From: Rhodococcus sp. Z13
GTDB taxonomy: Bacteria; Actinomycetota; Actinomycetes; Mycobacteriales; Mycobacteriaceae
Length of the DNA: 64,000 nucleotides
NCBI RefSeq assembly: GCF_025837095.1
Contig: NZ_CP107551.1
Coordinates: 974,352 to 1,038,351, forward strand
Direction: 5' to 3'
In this document: piece after piece, positions 1 through 9,800 of the stretch
Numbering within the stretch: position 1 is the first letter of the stretch
Layout of the letters: the number at the start of each line of letters is the position of its first letter
Position numbers and translations under genes: made by a program
The notes under the pieces: generated by a model
What the model was told of the DNA's origin: nothing
Seen by the model: the letters and a program-made list of their open reading frames with translations, nothing else
The model's database searches: none

Positions 1-1139
1 CGACGTCGATGTTCCACTGGAGCCTGCATCCCTGGTCGATCTACGCCGTGGTCGGCCTGGCCATCGCGTACGGCACCTTCCGCAAGGGCCGCAGACAGCT
101 GATCAGCTCCGCGTTCGTGCCCCTGCTCGGGCGGCGGTCGGAGGGCCCGCTCGGCAAGGCCATCGACATCCTCGCCCTGTTCGCCACTCTCTTCGGCACC
201 GCCGCCTCCCTCGGCCTCGGCGCCCTGCAGATCGGCTCCGGATTCGAGGTCAACGGCTGGATCGAATCCGTCGGCGTGATGCTGCTCGTCGCGATCGTCG
301 CCCTGCTCACCCTCGCGTTCATCGCCTCGGCGGTCACCGGCGTCGCGAAGGGCATCCAGTGGCTGTCGAACATCAACATGGTGCTCGCCGCGGCCCTCGC
401 CCTGTTCGTCTTCGTGCTCGGCCCGACGGTGTTCATCCTCAACCTCGTGCCCACCACCCTCGGCGCGTACGCCGCGGAATTCGCCCGCATGTCGGCCCGC
501 ACCGCCGCGTCGAGCGAGGCCGCCGGTGAATGGCTGTCGAGCTGGACGATCTTCTACTGGGCGTGGTGGGTGTCGTGGGCGCCCTTCGTCGGCATGTTCC
601 TCGCTCGCATCAGCCGCGGCCGCACCATCCGCGAATTCGTCGTCGGGGTGATCCTCGTGCCGAGCATGGTCAGCCTCGTCTGGTTCTCCACCTTCGGCGG
701 CGCCGGCATCGGCCAGCAGATCGACGGACTCGACGTCGCCGACGCCGACAGCGTCGAGGGCCAGCTGTTCGGTGTGCTCGGCCACCTGCCGCTCACCGGC
801 ATCGCCACGACCGTCGCGATGCTGCTCATCGCCATCTTCTTCGTCTCCGGCGCCGACTCCGCGTCCATGGTGATGGGCACCCTCAGCCAGCGCGGCACCC
901 TCGCACCCCGGCGCGCGGTGGTCGTGTTCTGGGGTGCACTCACCGGCGGGGTCGCGGCGCTGCTGCTGTGGAGCGGCGGCGCGGAGGCACTGAACGCTCT
1001 GCAGACCATGACGATCATCGCCGCGGCGCCTTTCGTCGTCGTCATGATCGGGCTGTGCGTGTCGTTGTACCGGGATCTGCAGCGCGACCCGATGATCACC
1101 GGTGGCCGGCGGAAACGGACCCTGCGCCGCGTCGCATGA
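1..1139 (+). CDS. BCCT-family osmolyte transporter, 5'-truncated by the window edge
   Basis: This is the C-terminal part of a sodium- or proton-coupled transporter for betaine, carnitine, choline or a similar quaternary amine, in the cytoplasmic membrane. The reading frame is open from the first bases, so the true start is upstream; the first in-frame ATG at 9 lies inside a conserved helix (FHWSLHPWSIYAVVG). The tryptophan-rich BCCT segment FYWAWWVSWAPFVGMFLARI is plain, followed by the family's RGRTIREF stretch. At least eight hydrophobic segments remain, and the protein ends in a basic cytoplasmic tail (GGRRKRTLRR). Its stop overlaps the next start (ATGA at 1136-1139), so the two genes are translationally coupled. 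The substrate cannot be told from this fragment. Confidence 0.93.
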   Translation, partial: TSMFHWSLHPWSIYAVVGLAIAYGTFRKGRRQLISSAFVPLLGRRSEGPLGKAIDILALFATLFGTAASLGLGALQIGSGFEVNGWIESVGVMLLVAIVALLTLAFIASAVTGVAKGIQWLSNINMVLAAALALFVFVLGPTVFILNLVPTTLGAYAAEFARMSARTAASSEAAGEWLSSWTIFYWAWWVSWAPFVGMFLARISRGRTIREFVVGVILVPSMVSLVWFSTFGGAGIGQQIDGLDVADADSVEGQLFGVLGHLPLTGIATTVAMLLIAIFFVSGADSASMVMGTLSQRGTLAPRRAVVVFWGALTGGVAALLLWSGGAEALNALQTMTIIAAAPFVVVMIGLCVSLYRDLQRDPMITGGRRKRTLRRVA

Positions 1140-1618
1140 GCGACGGCACCGGATTCCTCCGGGAACTCCTCGTGGCCACCGCGGCCGGGTCCGTGTCGGC
1201 TATCGGCACGGACCCGGCCGTGCTGGGAATCGGCACGGACCCGGCCGTGCTGGGAATCGGCACGGACCCGGCCGTGCGGCGGGCCGCCGACCTGCTGCCG
1301 GGCCGGGTGAAGGTCGCGGAGTCGCCGGCGCGGGCCCGTGCACGGTTCGGCGGGCGGGAGGCGTTCGGCTGCATCTACACCGTGGCCGTGCCCGAGTTCC
1401 ACACCGACCCCGGTGAGGTGGCCGCCCTCGTCCCGCTGCTCGCCCCGGACGCCGCACTGTGGGTGTTCGACGAGGCCGGGCCGGGGGAGGACATCGGGGC
1501 CCTGTCGATGAGGGTGAGCACGGTCCTCGCGCGCGGCGGTTTCGTGATCGTGGACATGCTCGAACACGGGTCGTGGGTCGCGGTGTGGGCGGCCGCCGCA
1601 GGTCGGGATCACGGCTGA
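1136..1618 (+). CDS. Small protein of unknown function with an internal 9-residue repeat
   Basis: A 160-residue protein coupled to the transporter gene by an ATGA overlap. I do not recognise the family. Residues about 22-47 are a tandem repeat (IGTDPAVLG, two and a half copies) encoded by a 27-bp DNA repeat. The rest (about 50-160) has alternating strands and helices (FGCIYTVAVPEF, AALWVFDEAG, GGFVIVDMLEHGSWVAVW). That resembles the second half of a class I methyltransferase fold, but I see no S-adenosylmethionine glycine loop. A fragment or divergent methyltransferase-like protein is possible. Coupling suggests co-expression with the BCCT transporter. The repeat DNA looks inserted relative to an AAGSVSA..VRRAADLLPG join. 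Confidence 0.7.
   Translation: MSDGTGFLRELLVATAAGSVSAIGTDPAVLGIGTDPAVLGIGTDPAVRRAADLLPGRVKVAESPARARARFGGREAFGCIYTVAVPEFHTDPGEVAALVPLLAPDAALWVFDEAGPGEDIGALSMRVSTVLARGGFVIVDMLEHGSWVAVWAAAAGRDHG
1182..1276. repeat. Inverted copy plus three direct copies of a GC-rich repeat inside a gene
   Basis: Positions 1202-1276 hold two full 27-bp units and a 21-bp partial third, each containing CACGGACCCGGCCGTG. Just upstream, 1182-1195 (CGGCCGGGTCCGTG) is the exact reverse complement of 1207-1220, giving a perfect 14-bp stem with an 11-base loop. Every unit also has its own small dyad, GCACGG/CCGTGC. The unit length is a multiple of three, so the frame of the host gene is kept. Confidence 0.9.
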
Positions 1619-1705
1619 CGACGCGCCCCGCGTGCCTGCGGAGAGTTGTCGTCCGCCGCGAGTACGGTGTCGCCTGCCCGCAGTTGCTCTTCGAGGGGAG
1701 TGTGC

Positions 1706-2494
1706 GTGACCGATACCGACGGATTCGACGAGATGCTCGATCGCGACTGGACCCGCTACGCGTCCCGGCTCGTGCGGCACCTCACGACCCTCACCGCGCC
1801 GGGCGGGTTCGAACTGCTCGCCGAGACCCCCACCGGCCCCGAACCCCGCATCCACGTGCAGCGGAACGCCGGCGACGACGTCACCGTCACCGTCGCCGGG
1901 ACCGGATCGGTCACCCGCACCACCGGCGAGGCCGACGACCTCGCCCGGCACATCGTGTCCGTGCTCCGCACCGACGCCTCGGTGCCGCATCCGGCCTTCC
2001 TGCAGGCCGTGCCCCCGTTCCCCCTCGGTGGTCTGCGCGAGCGCGTCAGCGACACCCTCGCCCGCACCCTGGGCCGGCCCGCGCCAGTCGACGCCGACGG
2101 CGACTTCGTCGTGGTCCTCGACGCGCAGGTGATCTTCGTGGTGGTCGACGCCGACGGGCCCGGGGTGCGGCTGTGGGCCCCGCTGCTGCACGGCATCCCG
2201 GAGACCGGGGAGTCGGAGGATCCGGAGGTACGCGTGCGAGTCCTCGAGGAACTCACCGAACTCAACCTCGAATGGCCGCACATCAAGGTGGTCCTCGTCG
2301 AGGACCGGCTGGTCGCGACCGTCGACATGCTCGGCGATCCCTTCGTCCCGCGGCACCTGTCGGAGATGCTCGACAGGCTCCGCGGATTCCTCGGGGCGGT
2401 CGACGACCGGTTCGCCCGCCGTTTCGACGGGGTGCGCTACGGCTGCGACTCCGAATCCGAGGCCGACACCCACTGGGCCGACGACCAGAACTGA
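1706..2494 (+). CDS. YbjN-like / type III chaperone-fold protein
   Basis: A 262-residue cytosolic protein. I start it at GTG 1706, which has the purine-rich GAGGGGAG at 1693-1700 in front; an upstream in-frame ATG at 1646 has no such site. It looks like two tandem copies of the YbjN / secretion-chaperone-like fold, residues about 1-120 and 125-262, each with strands of the type DVTVTVAGTG and DFVVVLDAQVIFVVVD followed by helices. The second half (VRVLEELTELNLEWPHIKVVLVEDRLVATVDMLG, split by helices) is the better match to YbjN. The family is thought to bind peptides or partner proteins. No catalytic residues are evident. The adjacent convergent gene is pmt. Family assignment is moderate and the role is unknown. 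Confidence 0.7.
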   Translation: MTDTDGFDEMLDRDWTRYASRLVRHLTTLTAPGGFELLAETPTGPEPRIHVQRNAGDDVTVTVAGTGSVTRTTGEADDLARHIVSVLRTDASVPHPAFLQAVPPFPLGGLRERVSDTLARTLGRPAPVDADGDFVVVLDAQVIFVVVDADGPGVRLWAPLLHGIPETGESEDPEVRVRVLEELTELNLEWPHIKVVLVEDRLVATVDMLGDPFVPRHLSEMLDRLRGFLGAVDDRFARRFDGVRYGCDSESEADTHWADDQN

Positions 2495-2498
2495 CGGC

Positions 2499-4052
2499 TC
2501 AACGCCAGCTCGGCAGCCACAGCTGGCTGTGCCAGCGCTCCACCGAGATGGGCAGCGCCGTAAGGATCGGCCACAGCCACACGAAGTTCGCCACCACCAG
2601 ACCCACGTACAGGCACACCACGAGCAGACCCGTCGTCCGGCGTTCCCGCGACGCGGCCGGGGAGCCGAGGACGTCGCCGAGCACCAGCGCGAGACCCATG
2701 ACCAGGAAGGGTGCGAGCGGCACCGCGTAGAAGTAGTACATCTGCCGGTCGAGCGTCGCGAACCAGGGCAGCAGACCGGCGCCGTACCCGGTGAGCACCG
2801 CCGCCCACCGCCAGTCGCGGCGGACGAACGCCTGCCACAGACCCCACAGCAGCACCGGCAGCGACACCCACCACAGCGCCGGGGTCCCGACCAGCATGAC
2901 GGCCTTGACGCACTGCTCGGCGCCGCAGCCCTTGATCTGTTCGCCCTCGGCGAAGTAGTAGAGCATCGGGCGCAGCCCCATCGGCCACGTCCACGGCTTC
3001 GATTCCCAGGGATGCTGGTTGCCTGCGGAGTTGGTGAGCCCCGAGTGGAACTCGAGCACGCTGGCGCTGTAGTACCAGAGCGACCGCAGTGCGTCGGGCA
3101 CGAAACCGAGCGTGCTGTCGTGCCCGATGCGGGTGCCGACCGCGTGGCGGTAGACGCCGGTCTCGCTGGCGAACCACGCCCAGTAGGTCGACAGATAGAC
3201 GGCCACCGGGATCACGACCAGCGCGTACAGGGCCGGCCCGATGTCGCGCAGCGCCGTGCCGATCCACGGTCGCTGCACCCCGTAGGCGCGGCGCGCCGCG
3301 AGGTCGAAGGCGACGGACATCAGTCCGAAGAAGGCGATGAAGTACAGGCCCGACCACTTGGTACCCAGTGCCAGGCCCAGCAGCACACCGGCCCCGAAGC
3401 GCCACCAGCGCACCCCGAAGCGCGGCCCCCACACGCTGTCGAGCACCCGGCCCTCGGCGTGCACCCGCGCCATCCGGGCCCGCACGTCGTCGCGGTCGAC
3501 GATCAGGCAGCCGAACGCGCCGACGACGAAGACCGCCTGGAAGATGTCGAGCATGCCGAGACGGGACGACACGAAGGTCACCCCGTCGACGACCAGCAGC
3601 AGACCCGCGATCGCGCCGAGCATCGTCGACCGGGTCAGCCGCCGTGCGATGCGCACGACGAGCAGCACCAGCACGACCCCGGCCACCGCGGCGGAGAACC
3701 GCCAGCCCCATGCGTTGTAACCGAACAGGGCCTCACCGAGCGCGATCAACTGTTTCCCGACCGGCGGGTGGACGACGAGCCCGTATCCGGGGTTGTCCTC
3801 GATCCCACCGCCGGTGAGCACCTGCCAGCCCTGCGGGGCGTAGTGCTTCTCGTCGAAGACGGGCGTGCGCGCGTCGGTGGGGTAGTTGAGCATCGTGAAC
3901 CGCGTGATCGCGGCGAGCGCCGTGACGAACAGGGTCACGATCCACCCGCGCGTCCGGTCGCCCGGAAGCGCCTCGGGCACCGGCGCGAGCGGACCCGGGC
4001 TGAGAAGGCGGCGGTCCGGGGCCTCGGAAGGGCTGCGGTCCGTCACGGTCAC
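2499..4052 (-). CDS. pmt: Protein O-mannosyltransferase (PMT family)
   Basis: A 517-residue polytopic membrane enzyme that transfers mannose from polyprenyl-phosphate-mannose to serine or threonine of exported proteins, linked to Sec export in actinobacteria. Ten or so hydrophobic helices follow a cytoplasmic N-terminus. The first extracytoplasmic loop carries the catalytic Asp-Glu pair at about residues 67-68 in PVFDEKHYAPQ, followed by HPPVGKQLIALGE, both PMT hallmarks. It starts only 23 bp from the divergent rsmI start, the same arrangement I recall for Rv1002c and Rv1003 in M. tuberculosis. The 3' end lies 4 bp from the convergent YbjN-like gene. The start is a good fit because the hydrophilic leader precedes the first helix directly. 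Confidence 0.93.
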   Translation of the reverse strand: MTVTDRSPSEAPDRRLLSPGPLAPVPEALPGDRTRGWIVTLFVTALAAITRFTMLNYPTDARTPVFDEKHYAPQGWQVLTGGGIEDNPGYGLVVHPPVGKQLIALGEALFGYNAWGWRFSAAVAGVVLVLLVVRIARRLTRSTMLGAIAGLLLVVDGVTFVSSRLGMLDIFQAVFVVGAFGCLIVDRDDVRARMARVHAEGRVLDSVWGPRFGVRWWRFGAGVLLGLALGTKWSGLYFIAFFGLMSVAFDLAARRAYGVQRPWIGTALRDIGPALYALVVIPVAVYLSTYWAWFASETGVYRHAVGTRIGHDSTLGFVPDALRSLWYYSASVLEFHSGLTNSAGNQHPWESKPWTWPMGLRPMLYYFAEGEQIKGCGAEQCVKAVMLVGTPALWWVSLPVLLWGLWQAFVRRDWRWAAVLTGYGAGLLPWFATLDRQMYYFYAVPLAPFLVMGLALVLGDVLGSPAASRERRTTGLLVVCLYVGLVVANFVWLWPILTALPISVERWHSQLWLPSWR

Positions 4053-4062
4053 CTCCCGATCG

Positions 4063-4075
4063 TAGGCTGAGCCGT
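4063..4075 (+). promoter_or_regulatory. Candidate -10 box of a leaderless rsmI transcript
   Basis: TAGGCT at 4063-4068 sits 7 bases before the rsmI ATG at 4076. In actinobacteria this spacing places the transcription start on the start codon. No Shine-Dalgarno sequence precedes the ATG, which fits. Inference from spacing only. Confidence 0.5.
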
Positions 4076-4963
4076 ATGCAGGCAGCGAAACCGGTACAGG
4101 GCGCGAATCCGGAACAGGGCCGGCTCGTGCTGGCGGCGACCCCGATGGGCGACATCGGCGACGCCTCGGCGAGGCTGCGTGAGGCGCTGGCCACCGCCGA
4201 CGTGATCGCTGCGGAGGACACCCGCCGCACCCGCAATCTCGCCGCCGCCCTGGACGTCACCCTCACCGGCCGCGTCGTCAGCTTCTACGACCAGGTCGAG
4301 GTGTCGCGACTGCCGGGGCTCGTCGCCGAGGTCGAACAGGGACGTACCGTGCTGCTCGTCACCGACGCCGGGATGCCCTCGGTGAGCGACCCCGGCTACC
4401 GGCTCGTCGCGGCGTGCGTCGACGCGGGTCTGCCCGTGACCTGCCTGCCGGGCCCGTCCGCGGTCACCACGGCCCTCGCGCTGTCGGGGCTGCCGGTCGA
4501 GCGGTTCTGCTTCGACGGTTTCCCGCCCCGCAAGCCCGGCCAGCGCCGCGCGTGGCTCGAGACCCTCGTGCGCGAACCCCGCGCGGTGGTCTTCTTCGAG
4601 GCTCCGCACCGGCTCGCGGCGTGCCTGGCCGACGCGGTGGAGGTGCTCGGGGGCGAGCGCCGCGCCGCGGTGTGCCGGGAATTGACCAAGACCTACGAGG
4701 AGGTGCGCCGCGGCACCCTCGCCGAACTGGCCGACTGGGCCGTCGAGGGGGCGCGCGGGGAGATCACCGTCGTCCTCGAGGGGGCCACCGCGGTGGCCAC
4801 CGACCCCGTCGATCTCGTCGAGGAGGTCGAGCGGCTCGTCGAGGAGGGGACACGGCTGAAGGACGCCTGCGCGCAGGTCGCCGAGTCGGCGTCGCGGACG
4901 TCCGGGGCGGCGGTGTCGAAACGGGAACTGTACGACGCGGTGCTCGAGGCACGTCGCGCCTGA
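4076..4963 (+). CDS. rsmI: 16S rRNA (cytidine-1402 2'-O)-methyltransferase RsmI
   Basis: A 295-residue tetrapyrrole-methylase-fold enzyme that adds the 2'-O-methyl group to C1402 in the decoding centre of 16S rRNA, using S-adenosylmethionine. The sequence shows the family's N-terminal LVLAATPMGDIGDAS, the AAEDTRRT segment, TDAGMPSVSDPGYRLV and the CLPGPSAVTTALALSGLP loop in the expected order. The C-terminal helical part ends with the usual SKRELYDAVL. Length is normal for the family. It is divergent from pmt and probably leaderless (TAGGCT 7 bases upstream). The next gene, 137 bp downstream, has its own ribosome site. Confidence 0.96.
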   Translation: MQAAKPVQGANPEQGRLVLAATPMGDIGDASARLREALATADVIAAEDTRRTRNLAAALDVTLTGRVVSFYDQVEVSRLPGLVAEVEQGRTVLLVTDAGMPSVSDPGYRLVAACVDAGLPVTCLPGPSAVTTALALSGLPVERFCFDGFPPRKPGQRRAWLETLVREPRAVVFFEAPHRLAACLADAVEVLGGERRAAVCRELTKTYEEVRRGTLAELADWAVEGARGEITVVLEGATAVATDPVDLVEEVERLVEEGTRLKDACAQVAESASRTSGAAVSKRELYDAVLEARRA

Positions 4964-5100
4964 TTCGTTCCGATTGCGTTTCCCGTCGGCGGTTCGTGTG
5001 ACCCTCGGTGCCAGAGAGGGCCTACACTCTCCCGGCACACATGTTGCCGACGCGATCAGAGCGGGACGCCGGTGGCACGCGATCGAGCGGAAGGACGCGT

Positions 5101-6510
5101 ATGGACTCGGTGAACGATTTCCTCGTCGAGGTCGCAGGGGTGGTGTGGGGGCCCTACCTCCTCATCCCGCTGCTGCTGGGAACCGGTCTGGTCCTCACCG
5201 TCCGGCTGCGCGGACTGCAGTTCCGCAAGCTGGGCCCTGCGCTGCGGCTGGGCCTGATCCAACGTCACGACGAAGGTGCCACCGAAGGTGACATCTCGCA
5301 GTACCAGGCGCTGACCACTGCGCTGGCCGCGACCGTCGGCGTGGGCAACATCGCCGGTGTCGCCACCGCCATCTACTTCGGTGGTCCGGGCGCACTGTTC
5401 TGGATGTGGGTCACCGGCCTGGTCGGTATGGCCAGCAAGTACTCCGAGGCCTTCCTCGGCGTGAAGTACCGCACCACCGACGCCAAGGGTGAACAGAGCG
5501 GCGGTCCGCAGTACTACCTGGCCCGCGCGATCCCCAACAAGCTGGGTCTGGTGCTGAGCCTGCTGTTCGCGGTGTTCGCGGTCCTCGCCAGCTTCGGTAT
5601 CGGCAACATGACGCAGGCGAACACGGTCGCCACCCAGCTCGACGACACCTTCGGCGTGCCGACCTGGGTCAGCGGCGCGATCATGACGGTCCTCGCCGCC
5701 GCGGTGCTGCTCGGCGGCATCAAGTCCATCGGCAAGGTCACTGCCGGTTTCGTGCCCGCCATGATCCTGCTCTACGTGGGCGCCGGCATCATCGTCCTCG
5801 CCGTCAACATCACCGAGATCCCGAGCGCGTTCGCGCTGGTGTTCACCGACGCGTTCACCGGCACCGCCGCGACCGGCGGCTTCATCGGCTCGGTGTTCAT
5901 GATCGCCCTGCGCTACGGCGTGGCGCGCGGCATCTTCTCCAACGAGTCGGGCATGGGTAGCGCGGCCATCGCCGCGGCGGCCGCCCAGACCTCGCACCCG
6001 GTCCGTCAGGGCCTGGTGTCGATGACGCAGACCTTCATCGACACGATCGTCGTGGTGACCTTCACGGGTCTGGTCATCATCTCCACGGGAGCCTGGGAGT
6101 CGGGGGAGAAGGGCGCGGCGATGACGTCGGCGGCCTTCGCCGACGGCCTCGGCGGCGACTGGGGTCACTGGATCGTCGCCGTCTCGGTGGTCTTCTTCGC
6201 CTTCTCGACCATCCTCGGCTGGTCCTACTACGGCGAGCGGTGCATCGAGCGGCTCGTGGGCCGCGGCGGCGTGGTGCCCTACCGCGCGGTGTTCGTGGTG
6301 GTCGTGTTCATCGGTGCCACCACCCAGCTCGAGGTGGTCTGGAACTTCTCCGACGTGATGAACGGGCTCATGGCCCTGCCGAACCTCATCGGTCTGCTGG
6401 TGCTGTCGGGTCTGATCGCCCGGGAGACGAAGGCCTATCTGGACCGCGATCCGGATCTGACGAACCCGGCCGCGGTGAAGGACGGCTGGGGTTCCGAACC
6501 GGTCAAGTAA
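5101..6510 (+). CDS. Sodium:alanine/glycine symporter (AGCS family)
   Basis: A 469-residue inner-membrane transporter that takes up alanine or glycine with sodium. The chosen ATG at 5101 is preceded by GGAAGGA at 5089-5095; an upstream in-frame ATG at 5008 would add 31 hydrophilic residues that the family lacks. The AGCS signature [20 protein letters not shown] is present around residue 100, along with [17 protein letters not shown] before it and [20 protein letters not shown] further on. About ten hydrophobic segments are visible. It stands alone between rsmI and the WD40 gene and is followed at once by a strong hairpin. Housekeeping amino-acid uptake is the likely role; the exact substrate is inferred from the family. 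Confidence 0.95.
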   Translation: MDSVNDFLVEVAGVVWGPYLLIPLLLGTGLVLTVRLRGLQFRKLGPALRLGLIQRHDEGATEGDISQYQALTTALAATVGVGNIAGVATAIYFGGPGALFWMWVTGLVGMASKYSEAFLGVKYRTTDAKGEQSGGPQYYLARAIPNKLGLVLSLLFAVFAVLASFGIGNMTQANTVATQLDDTFGVPTWVSGAIMTVLAAAVLLGGIKSIGKVTAGFVPAMILLYVGAGIIVLAVNITEIPSAFALVFTDAFTGTAATGGFIGSVFMIALRYGVARGIFSNESGMGSAAIAAAAAQTSHPVRQGLVSMTQTFIDTIVVVTFTGLVIISTGAWESGEKGAAMTSAAFADGLGGDWGHWIVAVSVVFFAFSTILGWSYYGERCIERLVGRGGVVPYRAVFVVVVFIGATTQLEVVWNFSDVMNGLMALPNLIGLLVLSGLIARETKAYLDRDPDLTNPAAVKDGWGSEPVK

Positions 6511-6530
6511 CCGGGTCCCGAGACGACGAA

Positions 6531-6551
6531 GGGCTCCCGATTCGGGAGCCC
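6531..6551 (+). terminator. Hairpin terminator after the AGCS symporter gene
   Basis: GGGCTCCCG and CGGGAGCCC form a perfect 9-bp stem with a 3-base loop, 21 bases after the stop codon. There is no clear T-tract, as is common in actinobacteria. Confidence 0.65.
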
Positions 6552-6803
6552 GGAGGAGATGGCGAGGCGTTCCTTCACGCCGATGTGGGACTACCCCTCG
6601 TTAGCCCCTGATCGACGTGAAGGCCCCCGCCTCACGCTGCAAGGTTGTGCCCCTTGCGTGGTCTCCACTTTTCCCCACCACGGGTGGGACGGAAAACGGC
6701 GTCCCCAGCGGAACAGCTATCATCCCTGTTCAGACAGGGTGAGGAATTTTTCCGCAGCGGAAGTTTCCGCGCTGGGATCAGGAGTACGAGGGGCGCGGAA
6801 CGG
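6552..6803 (+). promoter_or_regulatory. Leader/promoter region of the WD40 STAND gene with several dyads
   Basis: This 252-bp gap holds no gene I can support. Three dyads are visible: an imperfect one at 6669-6696 (TTTTCC..CCACC/GGTGG..GGAAAA), CCCTGT/ACAGGG at 6724-6739, and the 13-bp palindrome TTCCGCAGCGGAA at 6750-6762. The last lies 41 bp before the start of a protein with a putative HTH at its N-terminus, so it could be an operator. GAGGGGCG at 6788-6795 is the likely ribosome site. Confidence 0.4.
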
Positions 6804-9800
6804 ATGGCGGACGACGGCGGCAACCCCACAGCGGCGCAGGGGACACAGCCGGCGCAGTCGGCGCAGGGGCAGCGGCAGTTCTTCGCCGACCAGCTGCGGA
6901 TGCTCTTCGCCGCGGCCGGCCGGCCCGCCCTGAAGAAGGTCGTCTCCGAGGCCACGGCCGTCGCCCGGTCCGTGGGCAGCGACCGCACGATCTCCGTCCA
7001 ACGCGTCAGCGACTGGCGCAGCGGCAACCGCCTGCCCGCCACCTTCGAGGCGGTGCACCCCGTGCTCGTGGTGCTCATCCGCGCGGCCCGCGAACTCAAC
7101 TCCGAGCCACCCGTGCCCGGGCTCTACTCGCTCAAGCAGTGGGAGAACTGGTGGAAGGCCGCCCGCGGCCAGACCGGCTCACCGCGCGCCGAGAAGACCG
7201 CCGGGCCGACGGTGCCGCCCGGTATCCGCCCCTACAAGGGCCTCGCCTCCTACGGTGAACAGGACGCCCGGCTGTTCTTCGGACGCACCCAGAGCGTGCG
7301 CAGCCTGACCGACGTCGTGATCGCCTCGCACGGCCAGGGACCGGTCGTCGTCACCGGCGCGTCCGGGGTCGGCAAGTCCTCGCTGGTGCGCGCCGGCCTC
7401 ATCCCGCAGCTGTGCTCCGGGACGGAGTGCCACCCCGTGGTGATCACCCCCGGCACCGATCCCGTGAAGCGTCTCGTCGACGCCCTGCCCGAGCTGGCCG
7501 AGGTCTCCGATCCCACCGACTACGAGGCCGTGCACGCCGCCCTGCGCGCGGTGTGCGAGCGGACCTCCACGACGCTGCTGGTGATCGTCGTCGACCAGAT
7601 CGAGGAACTGTTCACCCACTGCACCGACTCCGCCGAGCGCACCCGCTTCCTGGCGCTGCTCGAGACGGCCTCCACCGGGCACGAGGAGGACGCGCCCGCG
7701 CTCGTCGTCGCCACCATGCGGTCGGACTTCTACGACCAGGCCGTCGCCTATCCGGTACTGGCCCGGGCTCTGGAACGCCGCACCAAGACGGTCCAACCCC
7801 TCGACCGCGACGACCTGGTCGAGGTCATCACGGCGCCGGCCAAGCTCGTCGGCGCGCGGCTCGAGGCCGGTCTCGTCGACCTCATCCTCCACGACCTGGC
7901 GGGCATGACCCGCGGTGAGATCAGCGGCACCGAACTCCCGCTGCTGTCGCACCTGCTCGACTCGCTGTGGGACAAGCGCAGCGGCGGTGCGCTCACCGTC
8001 GCCGCCTACCGCGCGACCGGTGGGGTCCGCGGATCGGTCGCCGCCAGCGCGGAACGGGCCTGGGAGAGCCTCGGCGACGACGCCGACCGGGCGCGCGCCC
8101 GGGCGATGCTCGTGCACCTGGTGTACGTCACCGCGACCGGCACCGACGTCAAGATCGCCCGGCCGCTGAACGAACTGCTGGCTGTCGCCGGCGACGACCG
8201 CGATGCCGCCGCCCGGGTGCTCGACCACTTCGTGTCGGCCCGGGTGCTGGTGGTCGACGCGGGCACCGTCGAACTCATCCACGACGCGGTGATCGACGCG
8301 TGGCCGCGGCTGAAGTCGTGGATCCAGCAGGACCGCGCCCACGCCGCGATGCGGCAGCAGATCGAGGCCGACGCGCAGACCTGGCTGGAGAGCGGCCGCA
8401 ATCGTGGCCTGCTCTACCAGCGGGGACGCATGGACGTCGTCGCCGAACAGAACCCGCAGCTCGCCGAGACGTCGGCCTCCTCGCGGGGGCTGGTGGCCCT
8501 CAGCCCCGCCGCGGTCGCCTTCCTCGACGCCTCGCGACGTCAGATCGCCCGCCAGACCCGTCTGCGGCACGCCGTCATCGCGGTGCTCGCGGGGTCCACC
8601 ATCGTCGCCCTGGTGATGTCCGGCCTGGCCTGGGACGCGAAGAGCCGCGCCGAGACGGAACGGAGCACGGCACAGTTCCAGCAGATCGTCGCGTTGTCGG
8701 ACTCGCTCAAGGACGACGACCCCACGACCTCCGCGCACCTCGCGCTGGCCGCCGCGGGCCTACAGCCCGACAATCCCATCGCCTACTCACGGCTGATCGC
8801 GACCCAGGCCGTGCCCCTCGCCTACACCCTCACCGGGCACACGGGCCCGATCTACGGGGTCGTCGTCTCACCCGACGGTTCGACCCTCGCCTCGGCCAGC
8901 GACGACGGCAGCGTGCGGTTGTGGTCGCTGGAAGGCGATCACCCCACCCCGATCGGGGAGCCGCTGCAGCTGTCGTCGAAGTACATGGCCTCGGTGTCGT
9001 TCACCCCGGACGGCCGCTACCTCGCGGTGGGGGCGGCCGACAGCGGCGTGTGGATCTTCGACGTCTCCGACCGGGCCGCGCCGAAGGCCGTCCTCGAGCG
9101 ACAGGCCTACGCGGAGGGCGCCGTGCACAACGTGCGGTTCTCGCCCACCGGCCGGGTCCTGGCCGTGCCCTACGACGACGGGCGCGTCGCCCTCGTCGAC
9201 ACCTCCGATCCCGCCTCCGGCCGGTTCCCCACGACGCTGATCACCGGACACGAGGGCGGCGTGCGCACCGCCGCCTTCCGCCCGGGCGGCGACGTGCTCG
9301 CCACCTCCAGCGACGACCGCACCGTCCGCCTGTGGAACGTGCACGATCCGTCGCATCCGGTGCCGCTCGGCGAACCGCTCACCGGTTTCGGGGACGTCGC
9401 GCACTCGGTCGCCTTCAACGGCGACGGTTCGATCCTCGCCGCCAGCAGCGACGACGGGGTGCTGCACCTGTTCGACACCTCCGATCCCCGGCGCGCACAC
9501 CGGGTGGGGATACCGAAGAACGCGCACACCGGCGGAGTCTGGAACATCGCCTTCCTGCCGGACGGCGCCACGCTGGCGAGCGCGTCGTGGGACGGAACCG
9601 TGAAGCTGTGGAATCTCACCCCCGGCGAGTGGACCCTCGACGAACTCGGCCCGCCGTTGACCGGCCACGGCGGCGGCGTGCCCACCCTCACCGTCGGGCC
9701 GCAGGGCGGCATGCTCGTCACCGGTGGCCAGGACGCCAACATCCGTATCTGGACGATGCCGCACACCCGCATCGCGGTCGCCGACACCGCGCTCACCCGG

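Noticed and set aside
554-2473. Long minus-strand open frame of 639 codons
   Set aside because: It is antisense to three supported genes, runs through the tandem repeat and has Arg/Gly/His-rich composition typical of a shadow frame in GC-rich DNA.
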